Origin: Bryoerythrophyllum caledonicum
Lineage: Eukaryota > Streptophyta > Bryopsida > Pottiales > Pottiaceae
Direction of reading: 5' to 3'
Assembly (NCBI GenBank): GCA_963971425.1
Contig: OZ020525.1
Coordinates: 8,167,560-8,231,559, forward strand
Length of the DNA: 64,000 nucleotides
Shown piece by piece: positions 21,251-33,196 of the stretch; positions within the stretch are counted from its first letter, which is position 1; every line of letters starts with the position of its first letter. Both the position numbers and the translations under genes were made by a program. Under the pieces are notes generated by a model, which saw only the letters and a program-made list of their open reading frames with translations, was not told the origin of the DNA and ran no database searches.

Positions 21251-24200
21251 CTATACAAGATTGTTCGACACGTACTCATTAAGGTTTTCTACGTCACCCA
21301 CATCTAAAGTGTATATTTGACTATCAGGGTTGAACGTCAAGGTCACATTGGTGATTATAGAATCAAGGCCAATCCATTTGGAATCGGTTAGGTCATACCT
21401 GAATTTGTATTGTCCTGGTGCACGAGTGAAATAATGCAACATTACTTGAATGTTACAAACTGGGTTAGGACTCTTTGCAGACGGCATGTCACGGTTCGCC
21501 AAATCAACTGGATGCTTCAAACACCCCCATGACGTTCCACCTACCCACCTTTGCATTTTTTGAATGCGACCCACCCACCACGTTTCCTCGTCCACACCCT
21601 GTAAAACTGAAGCAGTGGTACCAGAATTTGAAGCTCGTGATCTGCCCCTCTTCTTCGTTGCAATAACTGTCGAGGGCCTTGTGATAGTAGACCGCTGTAT
21701 AAAAAAAACACCAACATCCGACCCAATTCCCACAAAACAGGTATTCGAACATTGCGCAGCACTGAGGTATGCATCACTGTTCTTAAAGTACAACGAGTTC
21801 TTGACACGAGTTAAGCGATCTTTCGACAAGAAGGGATTTCCATTCAGTTGCCCAACAAGCGTAGACTTGTAGATTTTATGCCCATCAAACTCAACAAATG
21901 GTTCTACTTTAATTGGCACCAAGACGTCTGCAATCTGATTTTCATGGGCGCTTAACATTTCAGAAATGACATCACGAGCCTCATTCTCCACAACAGATAG
22001 AGGTGGCACTCCATTGTCTACTACATCACTTTCACCTTGGTCAAGATCTAACTCACCTGCTTCACCACGCATCTGCAATTCGAGCTCTTTGGCATGCAAA
22101 TCTTCACGCAAAATCTCCATGTCCCCGTCCTCGCCACGCACTGGTTTGGCAGAGGATGCGAATGCAAAACAATGCTTGTCTGCCAGCTCACTAATCCAAG
22201 GTTTTTCAAACCACTGTTTGTTCTTTGCACTAGCTTGAGCACTTGGTGCCATGTTTAGACTATTTAGCAACCTCTGTGCCGATTTCAGTCCCTCCTTCAA
22301 GGCCTCGATGATAAGATTGTTGGTTGCTACATTGGTGTAGTCTCCAAAATCAGGTTCGGGTTCATTCTCTTATAATCCATGCAGCTTAGCCCAAATGTTA
22401 TTCATCTTGTTATGTGCCCTACCAAACTTGATGCCATTCCCACCATACTCTATCTAGGACAACTGATTCACAGTGTTCGCACATGACACAAGTTCGTGAA
22501 AATCATATGCTCTCTCCATGCCAACCATCCCCCCTACTTTACTGAAAAAGATTTTGCAGGAATTGCTGCCGGTTAAATGGAATGGAACAGTCAGGTGAGG
22601 GTACTTATCTCGGAAATGACACACAAGTAGAACAATGAAATGACATGACAATTGTATGTCTATGAAGCATTGCTGACTAATAAAATTCACTTTTGGATTA
22701 ATAGGTTCAGTGTTTCCCATTACCGCGTGATTACCATGCTTCATCCACAGTTTCCAAATCCTGAAAAAAAAGAAACCTTCGCAGCTTTTATAATTCGTTC
22801 ACGTAAGTCATGCCTGGGAGAGAGGAATATATCTATGTAATCTGCACATATCTCCAAATAAACCTCAGTACCAAAAGTGCGTTTACGATGCACATCTTTT
22901 GACAATCTAAGAGACCGCAAGCAATCTCGTACCTTCTGAGAACAGAGGCGCTGCGCGCCAGCCCAATTTTGGCCGTCTTTTCTATCGAAATCCTCTTGAA
23001 GTAGCCCATGCTCATCAACCGTGAAGCGATTGAAAACTTGACAAATATGTTGGTGGAGGGCTAGATCCCCCCCTAACCTCAAAGTCCGAACATTGCTGTC
23101 AATAGGATTCAGTAGTTTCTTACCATTGTGGATGTAGTCTTGATCGTGTAGACCTGTAGCTTCACCTTGCACATTCAAAGCAGAACTGAATATCCAACCC
23201 TCCCAATCAATTGTTAGTCTTGGTCCATCTGACCCTCTGAAATCTTGTAACATCAGTTGCCTCCTCCGAGAGTCACCATCGCTAGCATGGCCAATAATTG
23301 GTCCCACATCAGCATAGCAATGACTCATCCATAACGCATCAATTCTCTCCCATTGTTGTCTAACCCATTCAGAATTGAAGCATCCACACGTACAACATGC
23401 AACAAGCACTAATCGAGGCAGTTTCTCATGCAAGGGATTCACCATAATTACTCTAGCAAAGCCCCCTACCTTATCAGACTTGAAAGATTCAACCATTTTG
23501 TTGTACCCCACATCTCCAATATCTACAACGGGTTTATAATGCGGGATGCAGATGTGGTTCTCCCTTGGGCCACAGAACCCAATCATAGTATCCGATCGGG
23601 CCTCCCAGGAGGCTCGATCCCTGACTTTGGTCTCGTCCTCGGCCAATATAATCGGGACAGGGCCAGTAATCCCATGTGCAGCCTTGGCATCAGAATAAAT
23701 CAAAGCTATGGACTTAAAAATATCGGCATGTTCACCCGCTATGAATTGCACCCCTTTCCTACATTCTCTGCAAATTGTATCGTAACTTGGCCCTGCAAAG
23801 TTTAAGGCAAACAGATCACAGAGACGGCGTCCCCCATAGATGCGCATAGCTTGAGCAAAACATTTAGTATTCTCGCTATAACGATTCCCATGGTCATCCC
23901 TATTTAAATTCGCTGCCACGTCTTTCATGAAGTCCCACAGTCTAGGTTTGCCCCCGAATGCACCTGTCATGTCGGCACAAATAATGTCATTACAGAATTT
24001 GATTACATTGTTATCAGCTGTGGCATTTCTAGCACTCTTACGCAAAGTAGGCCTTTTAACCTTTAGTTGTACAATCCTTACTTTAGCATGCCAATAGTGT
24101 AATTTTTCTAGCCGGTACTTCCTATTCAATTCCCTTGCAAATTTCGATAGCTCGTGTATAGATAAATAGCCTAAGCCGATCCCTCCAGCAGTGCTTCTAT

Positions 24201-25746
24201 GGTCTCTCTTGACCACTACGTGGTCTTCTCTCCGAATTCTCATTCTGAAATCGTTCTGACGAGGAATCTGGGCACAAAGATGGCATGTCAGATTTGGGAA
24301 CGGCTTTGAAGACAAAGATAGACGTGCGCATTCTCTATGCCAAAACGTTCCATTCACCTGAACAACACCATCCTGCACTTCAACTATGGTAGAAAGATGT
24401 GGCTCAGGGTACCATTGACTCCCAGAATGAGGATCATTTAGTAACGTGGAAACTAAATATGAGTTCCCCCCGTATTCAACAGCTGGACCCCTAAAGCCAT
24501 AACACATCAATCGAGCACCAATTTCCTTACCCATGGATTGGGACATACCTTCCACATTATTTGATGCACCCCGCAACAACCATGTATGGAGATCACCTTG
24601 ATTGGAGTGACAACTCGTGGTGCTGGATCTACTTGGTCGACCTGGACGCCCATATCTGGCTGGCTCCCTGTGAAGTTTCTGAGCGTCTTGAAGAGCCTTC
24701 TTATGCTTTGGAGCCGTAACATGGTTCGTCAAGTTCACTTCGAGGTTCAGCTTCAGTGGGCACAACACGATCAAATCTCAACAGTATTGGCACTTCACCC
24801 TAAACCAGTAACACCTCGTATCTTCTGCTTTAAGATTTCCGAGGATTGTGAAATGTTTGTGTCCGCTTGGAAGAGTGGCATTCACTGATCAGACAATGTC
24901 AACACCTTCGGCAATCAACCGCTTGTGATCCTCCGGCGTCACTATGGCAGACCTCCCATTTTTGGACTCAAACAACGGATGATTATCGAAGTCCACGTTT
25001 CTGGCTGCACAAAAATTCCTCACATGCCCGGCACTAACAATGTGAGATCTGCGGAAGTTGTTGAACAAATTGTCGATATGCGCCTTTGTGTGATCCTTGC
25101 TACCACCACCACAATCTTTTTTGCATTCTCCGCACTATAATTTGACCACTCCATTGCCATTGGGGTCGAAGGTCTTCAGCCACCAGTCATGGTCAAACAT
25201 GGCAACCTTCTTTAACTCTGCTCGCAGTTTCTTGGCTCGCTCCAGATATCGGTCCATGACCTCTTTGGGCAAGAGAACTGACTTGAGAGGGATGTCGTCA
25301 ACTTTGCTACAATCTTCGCTGCTGCTCACCCTAGATGAACCAATAGCCAGAAGTGTAGGATCTTCGATTGGAAATTCAACAACGGTGACAACTTTAACAA
25401 CTGGAACCACATTCTTGGCGGTTTTAGTGGAAGAACCATCTTGCAGCCGGCGTCTCTTGCGAGACTCAATCTCTCTTTCATTGACCCGAATCACATGAAC
25501 CTCCGCAGAGATGGTAGTAAGACGCTCCAATTTCTTCCGAATGCGTCAGTGGACTTCAAGGTCCCAAAAGTCAAATGGCCACTCCAAAATGTCGTTGATT
25601 TCTAGAGTAATCCGCAGGGTCTCCAATGTAGAAGCCTCTTCAATGTCGACTTTTCCGAAGTACTCTGGGTCTTCCCCCAACGTCCATAGTTTGATTCTAT
25701 TCGGAGGTATGACAGCCATACCTAAAAAGTCTGAAACTACAACCAC
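21251..25746 (-). pseudogene. large transposase-like protein, multiply disrupted
   Basis: One reading frame of about 1500 codons can be followed from 25746 to 21251. It is interrupted by six in-frame stops: TGA 25546, TAG 25135, TGA 24889, TGA 24778, TAG 22454 and TAA 22370. A one-base shift lies in an eight-base A run (22764-22771). In order: an N-terminal region; a Cys-rich zinc-finger-like segment (CGECKKDC...HIDNLF); a second Cys/His segment (CPLKLNLEVNLTNH); CHLCAQIP; a central catalytic-type region with ADMTGAF, AEDETKV and GHASDGDSRRRQLML, whose acidic residues could form a DDE triad; then FHLTGSNSCKIFFSKVGGM; and a C-terminal domain ending at 21251. This is presumed to be the transposase of the surrounding element. 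All six stops could come from single C-to-T changes. Confidence 0.75.
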
Positions 25747-26516
25747 AACCCGAGGTTCAAGAAATGCAGTCCTTGCAAAATCCTAAGAAACTTGCTAAGG
25801 CATTGCAAAACCCTAACGGACTTCGAAATGCTTGCATCGCTGTTTCATAGAACGATTAGGTTAGCCCAAAAAACAGACACATCGCCTCTAGCAAGAAATC
25901 CAACAACTTGATTTCTGCAAATATTACAACAACCTAAACCTGTCAAACCAGAATCGTAGCTACAAAATCTTCCAAGCTTTGAGAATGTCGAGGAAAACCC
26001 AAAATCGCAGCAATGACACACATCACAGATCTGATCCAGAAATTGTGCACGCCACAAAAACTTCAAACCCTAAGCTCAGAGCGACTTGACCTGTAACGAA
26101 TGTTGCCGAAGCTCCGAAGTTCATCCATAGATATTCATCTGTGACCGATACAACCATACAAGTCATCATACCATTGAGTTTTTCTACAATTAATACGCTT
26201 CAAGAATAGAAAAAGGTGTTTGGGTCTCTAAATACACTTAGGATCCTTCATCTGTACACATACAGCCTATAATCCTACTGCTCCATTTATTACTCTTGTT
26301 GAGCTTTTTTATTTTCAGCAATGCTATATTATATTTAAAAAATCTACAAATTTGAGTATTTTTCTATAGCCTTCATTCATTATACTTTTTTTTCCGTATT
26401 CTAGTGAAGCTATTTTATTTCAAATTCTTTTATAAATTTAAGGTGCAAGGTAATAAAAATAACCCTTCATTTGATTCCACCTAAACACTAAAAAAAATGG
26501 GAGTGCTCCCCCCGGG

Positions 26517-27431
26517 ATCGGCAAACTCTACACACTAGGTTTTGGAGATGAAACTCACCCATGTAGTCTCTCAAATTGACGGAAATAATGTGTTGGGACG
26601 TGCAAAGGGCAATATCTACCATTTTCATTGATCTAGCAAACTAGATGGGAGTTCCATACACTAACATACTCATCAACCACTTCCTGCAGAATTGAAACAA
26701 AAACAGCTACAAATGATGCCCTCTGATAAGGCTCATCTAGAATGATGAATCCTACAATGACCATTTCTTTTATAGTATTCTTGAAGTACCATATAACTTT
26801 CTCCCATAGATGACGCCACCAATGTTCAATTCTCTGTACATAGTGCTCAGTAGAAACCTTGAATCAAGTTATGACACAAAATTTACAAACATGAAATGTA
26901 CTAACTCGTAGCGGGTACCAAACCGCTATACAGCTGCTTTGAAAGGCTCAAAATTATTTCTTGAGTTTTTTCTGCACCAACTTTTGCTCAGAGTACGTAA
27001 TGTAATGCACCATCAATACATCTATGAATGCGCAAGCCATACATGGCAATCATTTTTTTGTCGTATGTTGCACATAATCTTATCATTTGGAATAGTAACA
27101 GACAAAAAAAGAAAGACAATTGGCTACATATCATATGGTGAAAAAAATTTATGTAAACAAAAACCTGAAAATGTCAATTGAACTCACAATCAATATGCCA
27201 CAATGCTATAGGCATTCAGACATCATATTGCCGCCGAGTTGATGGCAGCCCTAAATGCATCCTTTGATAATGAGTTCCTTTGAAATCCAACCCCGTTGTT
27301 AATTTTTTCAATACTTGTAACAATGATAGATATGAGAAATGCATAATTGTAGACAGTTTACCAAATGGAATTAACCAAGACTAATACTAAGTGACAATAA
27401 TAAGACAATACAATTGATATGATATGATTGA
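26517..27431. other. spacer between the 7.1-kb transposon and the retroelement nest
   Basis: AT-rich. Only short frames are present and no known motif is visible. Confidence 0.4.
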
Positions 27432-27520
27432 CATTTATAGAACTCCAGGTAAGATTTTCTATACCCTGGCTAAGGTTTCCTTTATCTTGGGTAAAATTCA
27501 ATATACCCTAGATTAGATTC
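27432..27520. repeat. left half of a 21-bp-period array, split by element A
   Basis: Units such as ggtaagattttctataccct and gggtaaaattcaatataccc run up to the insertion point. The array resumes at 50795. The last four bases, ATTC (27517-27520), are the target duplication of element A. Confidence 0.75.
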
Positions 27521-28264
27521 CATCAGGTTCGACGTGTTGGACGGTTTGTGGAGGTTGGTTTACGCGTTGTAAACCAACTAGGAGGTTAAACGGCCCAAGG
27601 AAACCCTAGATGCTAGCTCAAGTTAGTAATTAGAATTAGTATTAGAGTCTTTTGACTTTTAAGGCATTGGTGGTAGCTTTTGACACCTCATTTGGGACTT
27701 GGAGTCCAAATGACCTCCACGTGTAGTGTGGAGAGACTCATCTTTTTCAAGTTGAGTCTCCCACGTGATGGAGTGAGAGAGTGCGTGCGTGCGTGCACTT
27801 CTTAAACTTCATTGTTATTATGCGACCATTCTTCAAGAATGGCATTCGCTTGACTATGAGTAGTTTATGAGTATTTTCTACTTGTTTATTACTTGAGAAA
27901 GATCATCACTAAGATATGAGTGTATTCCAAGTGATTTTGTGACACTTAAAACCCTCAAAATGTTGTGTATAGGGTGCTTTTGAGCAATGTTTTAGTGCTG
28001 AAATTTTGTTGCAAAACCTCAAGTGTGCTTAGCTAAGGGGATGAAATCCATCGGATAAGGGTGAGAATGAGTGGCCGATGTCAACTCTAAGCCAATCCAA
28101 GTGGATGATAGTCCGTTGACCTTAGACTTCATCCATACCTTCTGTGAGGAGTTGTAGATCCGCTACGTGTGGGAGTGCACGCAGCAGAGGCAGTCGCGGA
28201 CTCTGGAGTCGACAGAGAGCGGCGAGCGTGTTCGCGTGTGCATGTAGTGCAGGTCGCAAGGGCT

Positions 28265-29317
28265 TAAGCGGCAGGCTGCATCGGTGAAGCACAAGGCGAC
28301 ATATGTCTTGGAGAAAGAGGGGTACGAAGATTTTCGGGTGCCACGGGCACCATTGAAGTCGATGACTTCAAGAGGGAGTTCACCATGTGGTGTGAACTCC
28401 AGAAGTCACGTAACCCCAACTTCAATCCGTACATGGTGTGGAAAGCTTTATTTGGGTGTCTAGAGGGAGCGCCACTGGTGGACAACGGAGAGTTCGAGGC
28501 GGCTCATTTCACCAGAATCATGGCCTGGAGAGACTTCTACGCACCGAGCTACGGGGACGTGTTCGGTGGAGCACTGAGAGTGACACCCCCACTCTTGTCT
28601 AAGGGAAAGATGGAGGAAGGTACGAGCACAATGGAGGATGTAGAGCAGCCAGAGGTCTTGGTAAATCATCCACCTCCATTCAATCCCACCGTGGGATTTT
28701 TCGTGCAACTCCATAGAGACTACCAAGGATAGAGGGCGGATAAGATCAAGGCCCTTCGTTCCTTCACACGTGGAGGTGACGAGTCTTTGAGAGAGGCTCA
28801 TGCGAGATTAAGGAGACTAATCTCAGCCACTCACGGAGTTACAGAACAACAGACAGTGCAACATTGGTATAGTATCCTGGATAAGGAGTTGAAGACCTTG
28901 GTTCGCAATGAGGCGTTGCGATTGGGAGTACCCACGACACTACGGTTTGTTTTTGAGATTTCGGAGCGGATTGAGATACATTTACTAGAAGAGAAGGCAA
29001 CCATGGGCTTTTTCAAACGTGAAGAGAAGGTCCCAGAGAAGGTTAAGGTGGCCAAGGTGGCCATTCCTTCGTATATTGTAGAGTCTGGTGCCTTGTGCTT
29101 CAAATGTGGGAAGCCAGGACATCAGAGAAAGGATTGCAAGGAAAGTAAGACTTCCACACCTCAGACTGGAGGTTTTTGCTCGGGTTGTGGTGCCAAAGGG
29201 CATGCAGAGGCGAGCGACTGGAAGCTTCATCCAGAGTTGAAGCCCACGGGAAGCAAGGGAGCTAAAGGAGGCAAGGACAAGGAGTCCAAGACCAGTGGAG
29301 GAAAGAAGAAGAGCTAG
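28265..29317 (+). pseudogene. element A gag-like region with CCHC knuckle
   Basis: Gag-type structural region in one frame with the downstream pol. It holds a helical segment (EFTMWCELQKSRNPNFNPYM, then WRDFYAPSYGDVF), a TAG at 28730-28732, a second helical part (ADKIKALRSF...LREAHARLRRL) and the zinc knuckle CFKCGKPGHQRKDC (about 29095-29137). A second Cys-rich motif, CSGCGAKGH, lacks its last Cys. It ends at a TAG at 29315-29317 after a Lys-rich tail. About 290 codons of N-terminal gag present in element B are missing here. Confidence 0.75.
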
Positions 29318-29785
29318 AAGGCCAAATTCGCGGAGTTGGAGGCCAAAATAGAAGCTATGAGTGCCAATACTAATGTGGTAGGTGGCAATCCTCAGGTTAC
29401 TCCCAGTTTTCATACTGGGGGCGGTTTTAGCTCCGTGGATGATGAATTTGGAGACTTTATGTTGAGTGGCATGGCACTTGCCATCAGAGATGGCACATAG
29501 GAGGCCTATGCTCTCACACGGAGCCATACTCCAGTTTCTAAGGATATTCCACGTGGAGCTACTCCAACTCTCAATCCTCACCATGGAAAGGATAACCGAC
29601 AAGCCAGGTTGCCACAATCCTTCACGTTAGAAGAGATGGTGCCCACCTCGTCCATGGTGCCTCCACCACGACCAGTGGCGACATCCACACGAGCCTCACC
29701 ACGAGCTGGAGGACTCACAGGAGGTTCGGGAGCACTTATGGAGGCAACTACTTCCGTGTAGGAAGCCTCGTTATTTTCTGCTAAG

Positions 29786-31579
29786 ATGTTGTCACAAGAT
29801 GGCTTCAGTGTGGTAGAAGTTTTCAAGAATGTAGCCTCAATGTGTGAGTTGGACAACTCCACGGGGGCTAATGTGTTGAAGACGGAGATAATCAATGCAG
29901 AGGAGAGCCAGAGTGACAACGTGGAGGGGCTGCTTTCAGCAGCCATGCGTGTGAAGACAATGGCCGCTAGACCTGCAATTGAGAGATCATCCATTACCCC
30001 TGGTGTGGTAGTGGTTGATAATTCCCAAGGTATTTTCCAACTCGTTGGGCCTAAGGGGAAGATATTTGTACCTCGACGTGTGCTTCTGGATTCGAGAGTT
30101 CAACCTTTGATGCTGGGAGCGTCTGCTATGGAAGGGTTGGGATTAACTGGGGATACTTTGGAGAAGTGTCCCTGGACCATTAGCACATCCATGGGGGGTA
30201 CAGAGCACGCTACATGGATCACAAGGGCTGAATTGGTGTTACAACTCAACCAAAGTGATGTGGCAGATGCTAGTTCCATGAAGGTGAAGACAATAGTTAC
30301 GGAGGCCAAGTCATATGATGTCTTGTTGGGCTCGGCGGTGCTATATCCAATGGGATTCACCTTGGATTTCTGGGAGGAGTCAGCAAGCTATAGACCAGGA
30401 TGGGAAGCAGGAGATGGGCGGAAGGCTCAGCTGCGAGCTCGATTTGTTCGAGTTCTTACTGGTAATTTTGCTGACGTGTTTGCCTTCTCTGGAAATATGA
30501 ATATGAAACCTTCATGGTTTTGGCTAGGTTTTGAGGATCCTTCTATGGTTGACCACATTTCAGAGAAAGTGGATGTCTACATGGGCAACACGAGTGGTGA
30601 AGAGAAAGAAGGATACAGACCTGGGATTGAGGCGGCGCGGAGTAACACCATCCAGTTGAGGGAGGCCGTGGAGTTAGCAGTGGAAGAGGCATGGCAACAT
30701 TCTATGCTACCACAGATGCAACAGGAGCCTGGAGTTGACCAAGACCTAGGACCTCCATTAGACACTGCCACCATCCATTGGAAGGCACTAACAGTTGGCA
30801 TCGTATTGTTGGAACTATTTGGAGGCATTGGCATAGGATTAGCAGCTGTTTTACAAGTTGGGATCAAGGTTAAGCGCTACATTTACGTGGATGTGGATGA
30901 AGTAGCAAGGCATGTGGCCAAACGTCACATACGGAGATTGAGGACTCAATTTCCAGAATTGTTGGCCACTAGTGCCATCAAAACCTCCTTCTCTACACTT
31001 GTGGGTGATATTTCCTTGTTGTCAGACGATGACATTCACCGTGTGGGTCCTGTGGACCTTGTCATTGCAGGATGGCCTTGCCAATGCATGTCTATGGCAG
31101 GCAATGAGAATGGATTAAAGGATTTCCGTGCTTCCAGGTTCATTGACATGATTCGAGTGCTTCGGTTGCTTCAGACTTCTCAGAGGCAACCGCCTGGTTA
31201 TATTGTAGAGAACGTGCCCGTGGTGAGCAGTTCGAGGTCTAAGACACTCGAGAGTATGGATAGGATCCATCAGACTTTGGGATTGCCAGTGTTAATTGAT
31301 GCGGCTGCAGTAGGATCCAGGGCACATAGACCACGCTTGTGGTGGACAAACCTGGCACCAACAGAGTTGCTACAGTCCGCGGTGGGTCGCATTAAGCGCC
31401 CAGATGTGTATGTGAGTGACATTTTGGATCCTCACAGGATCCCACGGCGCGTGTATCACGATGACCAGACACCATTAGCGGTGGTTAACCGCAAGGGGGA
31501 ACCACGTAGGGCCTTGCCCACGTTGGTTAGTTTTGCACGGTCTTATGCTTTCAAGGATAATGGCCCTGGGCTAGTTTGA
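29786..31579 (+). CDS. element A protease-like region fused to DNMT3-like cytosine-C5 methyltransferase
   Basis: 597 codons from an ATG at 29786 to a TGA at 31577-31579. Residues about 75-200 look like a retropepsin; the active-site Gly is replaced (LLDSR, 102-104). Residues about 335-597 are a C5-methyltransferase: motif I LLELFGGIGIG (341-351), motif IV GWPCQC with the catalytic Cys at 432, motif VI ENVPV (475-479) and RAHRPRLWWTNL (512-523), which has the AHRxRxxWxNL pattern of DNMT3-type enzymes. The last motifs (MGFPTGTTDV...RRFLFGQAMD) follow only after the TGA, so the domain is complete only if that stop is read through. The presumed role is de novo cytosine methylation. The copy in element B encodes the same 597 residues. 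Confidence 0.88.
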   Translation: MLSQDGFSVVEVFKNVASMCELDNSTGANVLKTEIINAEESQSDNVEGLLSAAMRVKTMAARPAIERSSITPGVVVVDNSQGIFQLVGPKGKIFVPRRVLLDSRVQPLMLGASAMEGLGLTGDTLEKCPWTISTSMGGTEHATWITRAELVLQLNQSDVADASSMKVKTIVTEAKSYDVLLGSAVLYPMGFTLDFWEESASYRPGWEAGDGRKAQLRARFVRVLTGNFADVFAFSGNMNMKPSWFWLGFEDPSMVDHISEKVDVYMGNTSGEEKEGYRPGIEAARSNTIQLREAVELAVEEAWQHSMLPQMQQEPGVDQDLGPPLDTATIHWKALTVGIVLLELFGGIGIGLAAVLQVGIKVKRYIYVDVDEVARHVAKRHIRRLRTQFPELLATSAIKTSFSTLVGDISLLSDDDIHRVGPVDLVIAGWPCQCMSMAGNENGLKDFRASRFIDMIRVLRLLQTSQRQPPGYIVENVPVVSSSRSKTLESMDRIHQTLGLPVLIDAAAVGSRAHRPRLWWTNLAPTELLQSAVGRIKRPDVYVSDILDPHRIPRRVYHDDQTPLAVVNRKGEPRRALPTLVSFARSYAFKDNGPGLV

Positions 31580-32128
31580 GATTCATTGTCTCAAGAGATG
31601 GTAGAGCCCAATGCAGATGAGAGGGAGGGAGCCATGGGCTTTCCCACTGGCACCACCGATGTGCCTGGGATTTCAGAACCACAGAGACGGTTTCTATTTG
31701 GTCAGGCAATGGATTTAAATTGCCTGACTTGGATTGTTTCATTAGTGGTTGTTGAACAGAAGCGTTTAGCTTCTAGTTTGACGAGTTACATGGGATATTA
31801 CAAGTTGCGGGCGGCAGGAGAACCAGTTGCCTCTATCAGGGTGACAAGCAAGGTGGTTGGGGGCGAGAGGGCCTTTGCACCTCATCCATGGAACATGTGG
31901 GATATTGCAAATAATTTTGCGACTACGACAACAACAGATCTTCACTATGGAGGGGAGAACTGGAGTGAAGGGAGCAGATTGGATTTGGAGGATGTTGTGG
32001 AGAAGATCTTCTCGGAAGAACACACAGCTCTTCACATGGAAGAAATTGACAAACTGGGTCAATTGGAAGGACTTGGGAGTGTTATTGAGGAGGAAGGAGG
32101 GGAGTCTCCTTCACTGGGGATTCAATAG
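31580..32128 (+). pseudogene. element A: methyltransferase motifs IX-X and linker to RT
   Basis: In frame with the region above. It begins DSLSQEMVEPN, then GAMGFPTGTTDVPGISEPQ and RRFLFGQAMDLN, which correspond to the C-terminal motifs of DNMT3-type enzymes. An acidic linker follows to a TAG at 32126-32128. The upstream TGA and this TAG bracket it in both copies. Confidence 0.7.
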
Positions 32129-32733
32129 CAACCAAAGGTGGAAAACCCTGCTCCAAAGGAACCGAAGGAAATGGTGACTAAGGACACTTGGAAACCAAGA
32201 GTATCCCTCGCGGATGGAGCAGTGGAGGTGGAGGAATATGAGTTTATGAAGGAGTATTTAGATTGTTTTGCTTTCAGTTTATATGATTTGGGAGTGTTGA
32301 AGGGGCAAGAAGTACGTATTAACTTAACCGACGAAGCACCAATTTATCGAAAGCCATACAAGTACAGCGACATGGAGCGAAAGATGATTCGTACTCGCAC
32401 TGAAAAATTGATGGCTGCAGGGTTGGTGGACTTGGCTCCTCCAGATTGTGAGTATGCATCAGCAACGGTTATACCATCCAAGAAGGACATTTATGGTAAT
32501 TGGACGGAAAAAAAGATGTGTGGTGACCATAGGAGAATAAATAAATTCACTAAATCAGACCGTTATGCAATGCCAACTCCGGAGGAGAACTTTGAGGCCA
32601 TTAGCCATGCCAAGGTGTTTAGTACGTTGGATTTATGCTCTGGATACCACCAGATTGGATTGAGAGATGAAGACAAGGAGAAAACCACGTTCTGGGGCAT
32701 TGACAAAGATGGGAAGGACCCGTTGTTTCAATG
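32129..32733 (+). pseudogene. element A reverse transcriptase, N-terminal half (interrupted by element B)
   Basis: Ty3-type RT: LTDEAPIYRKPYKYS, EYASATVIPSKKD, CGDHRRINKFT and FSTLDLCSGYHQIGL, with the first catalytic Asp in TLDL. It stops at AATG (32730-32733), where element B inserted. The second half resumes at 47809. Confidence 0.88.
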
Positions 32734-33160
32734 TGTCGTGTACAACCGCATCGTGCCAAGATAACATCAAGCTTATCAGGTGAGAACGCACAGTCAGAGA
32801 CAACTCGAGAGTAACGGTGACATAACCACGACCGTTAGCTCTATAAAACAATAATACAGTGCACATTTACACACTTTCAGCAATCCAGACTTGGAGAAAA
32901 GAAATAAATGACCCATGACCTCGTACACCAAAAAGTAGTAAGCGGTCTCCAGGTACCCCTTTACTCGCCCTCTTCGCCCGCGCTGAAGCCCCTTTGACAC
33001 CGGCGAACCACACAGTTTACATGTAAACTGAATGATAACCGTGAATGAAAACCTCTCAAAACCATAGAACCAATGTCATCTACATGAAAAGACGCTAAAA
33101 GACTTAACAAACAAAGGGTAGGCCGGGTGCAAGTAGAGCCCCATCGTTAATCGCCTCTAA
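32734..33160 (-). repeat. element B 3' terminal tail
   Basis: About 430 bp of non-coding sequence from the conserved box to the terminus, matching the A tail at 50370-50794. It holds a TATA-like TTTTATAGAG about 100-115 bp before the terminus in element orientation. Nothing similar occurs at the 5' end of B. Confidence 0.7.
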
Positions 33161-33196
33161 CATATTTTTAATGCTAGAATTTTTCCACTCAGACCC

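Larger units (their letters stand above)
19398..26516 (-). mobile_element. 7.1-kb DNA transposon, 15-bp TIRs, 8-bp target duplication
   Basis: The element starts CCCGGGGGGAGCACT and ends with its exact reverse complement (26502-26516). Both sides are flanked by ATCGGCAA (19390-19397 and 26517-26524), a perfect 8-bp duplication. The inside carries a long transposase-like gene (25746-21251, minus) and a separate small GC-rich gene (20532-20167, minus). An 8-bp duplication is known for P, hAT, KDZ and some other groups. The protein layout (an acidic DET motif, then DGDSRRR, then a late FHLTGSNSCKIFFSKVGG region) recalls the P superfamily most, but I cannot place it firmly. Confidence 0.9.

Noticed and set aside
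27521-28070. The first 550 bp of A and the matching part of B as an LTR pair
   Set aside because: They are the 5' ends of two different elements, not the two ends of one; the 3' ends carry unrelated sequence.
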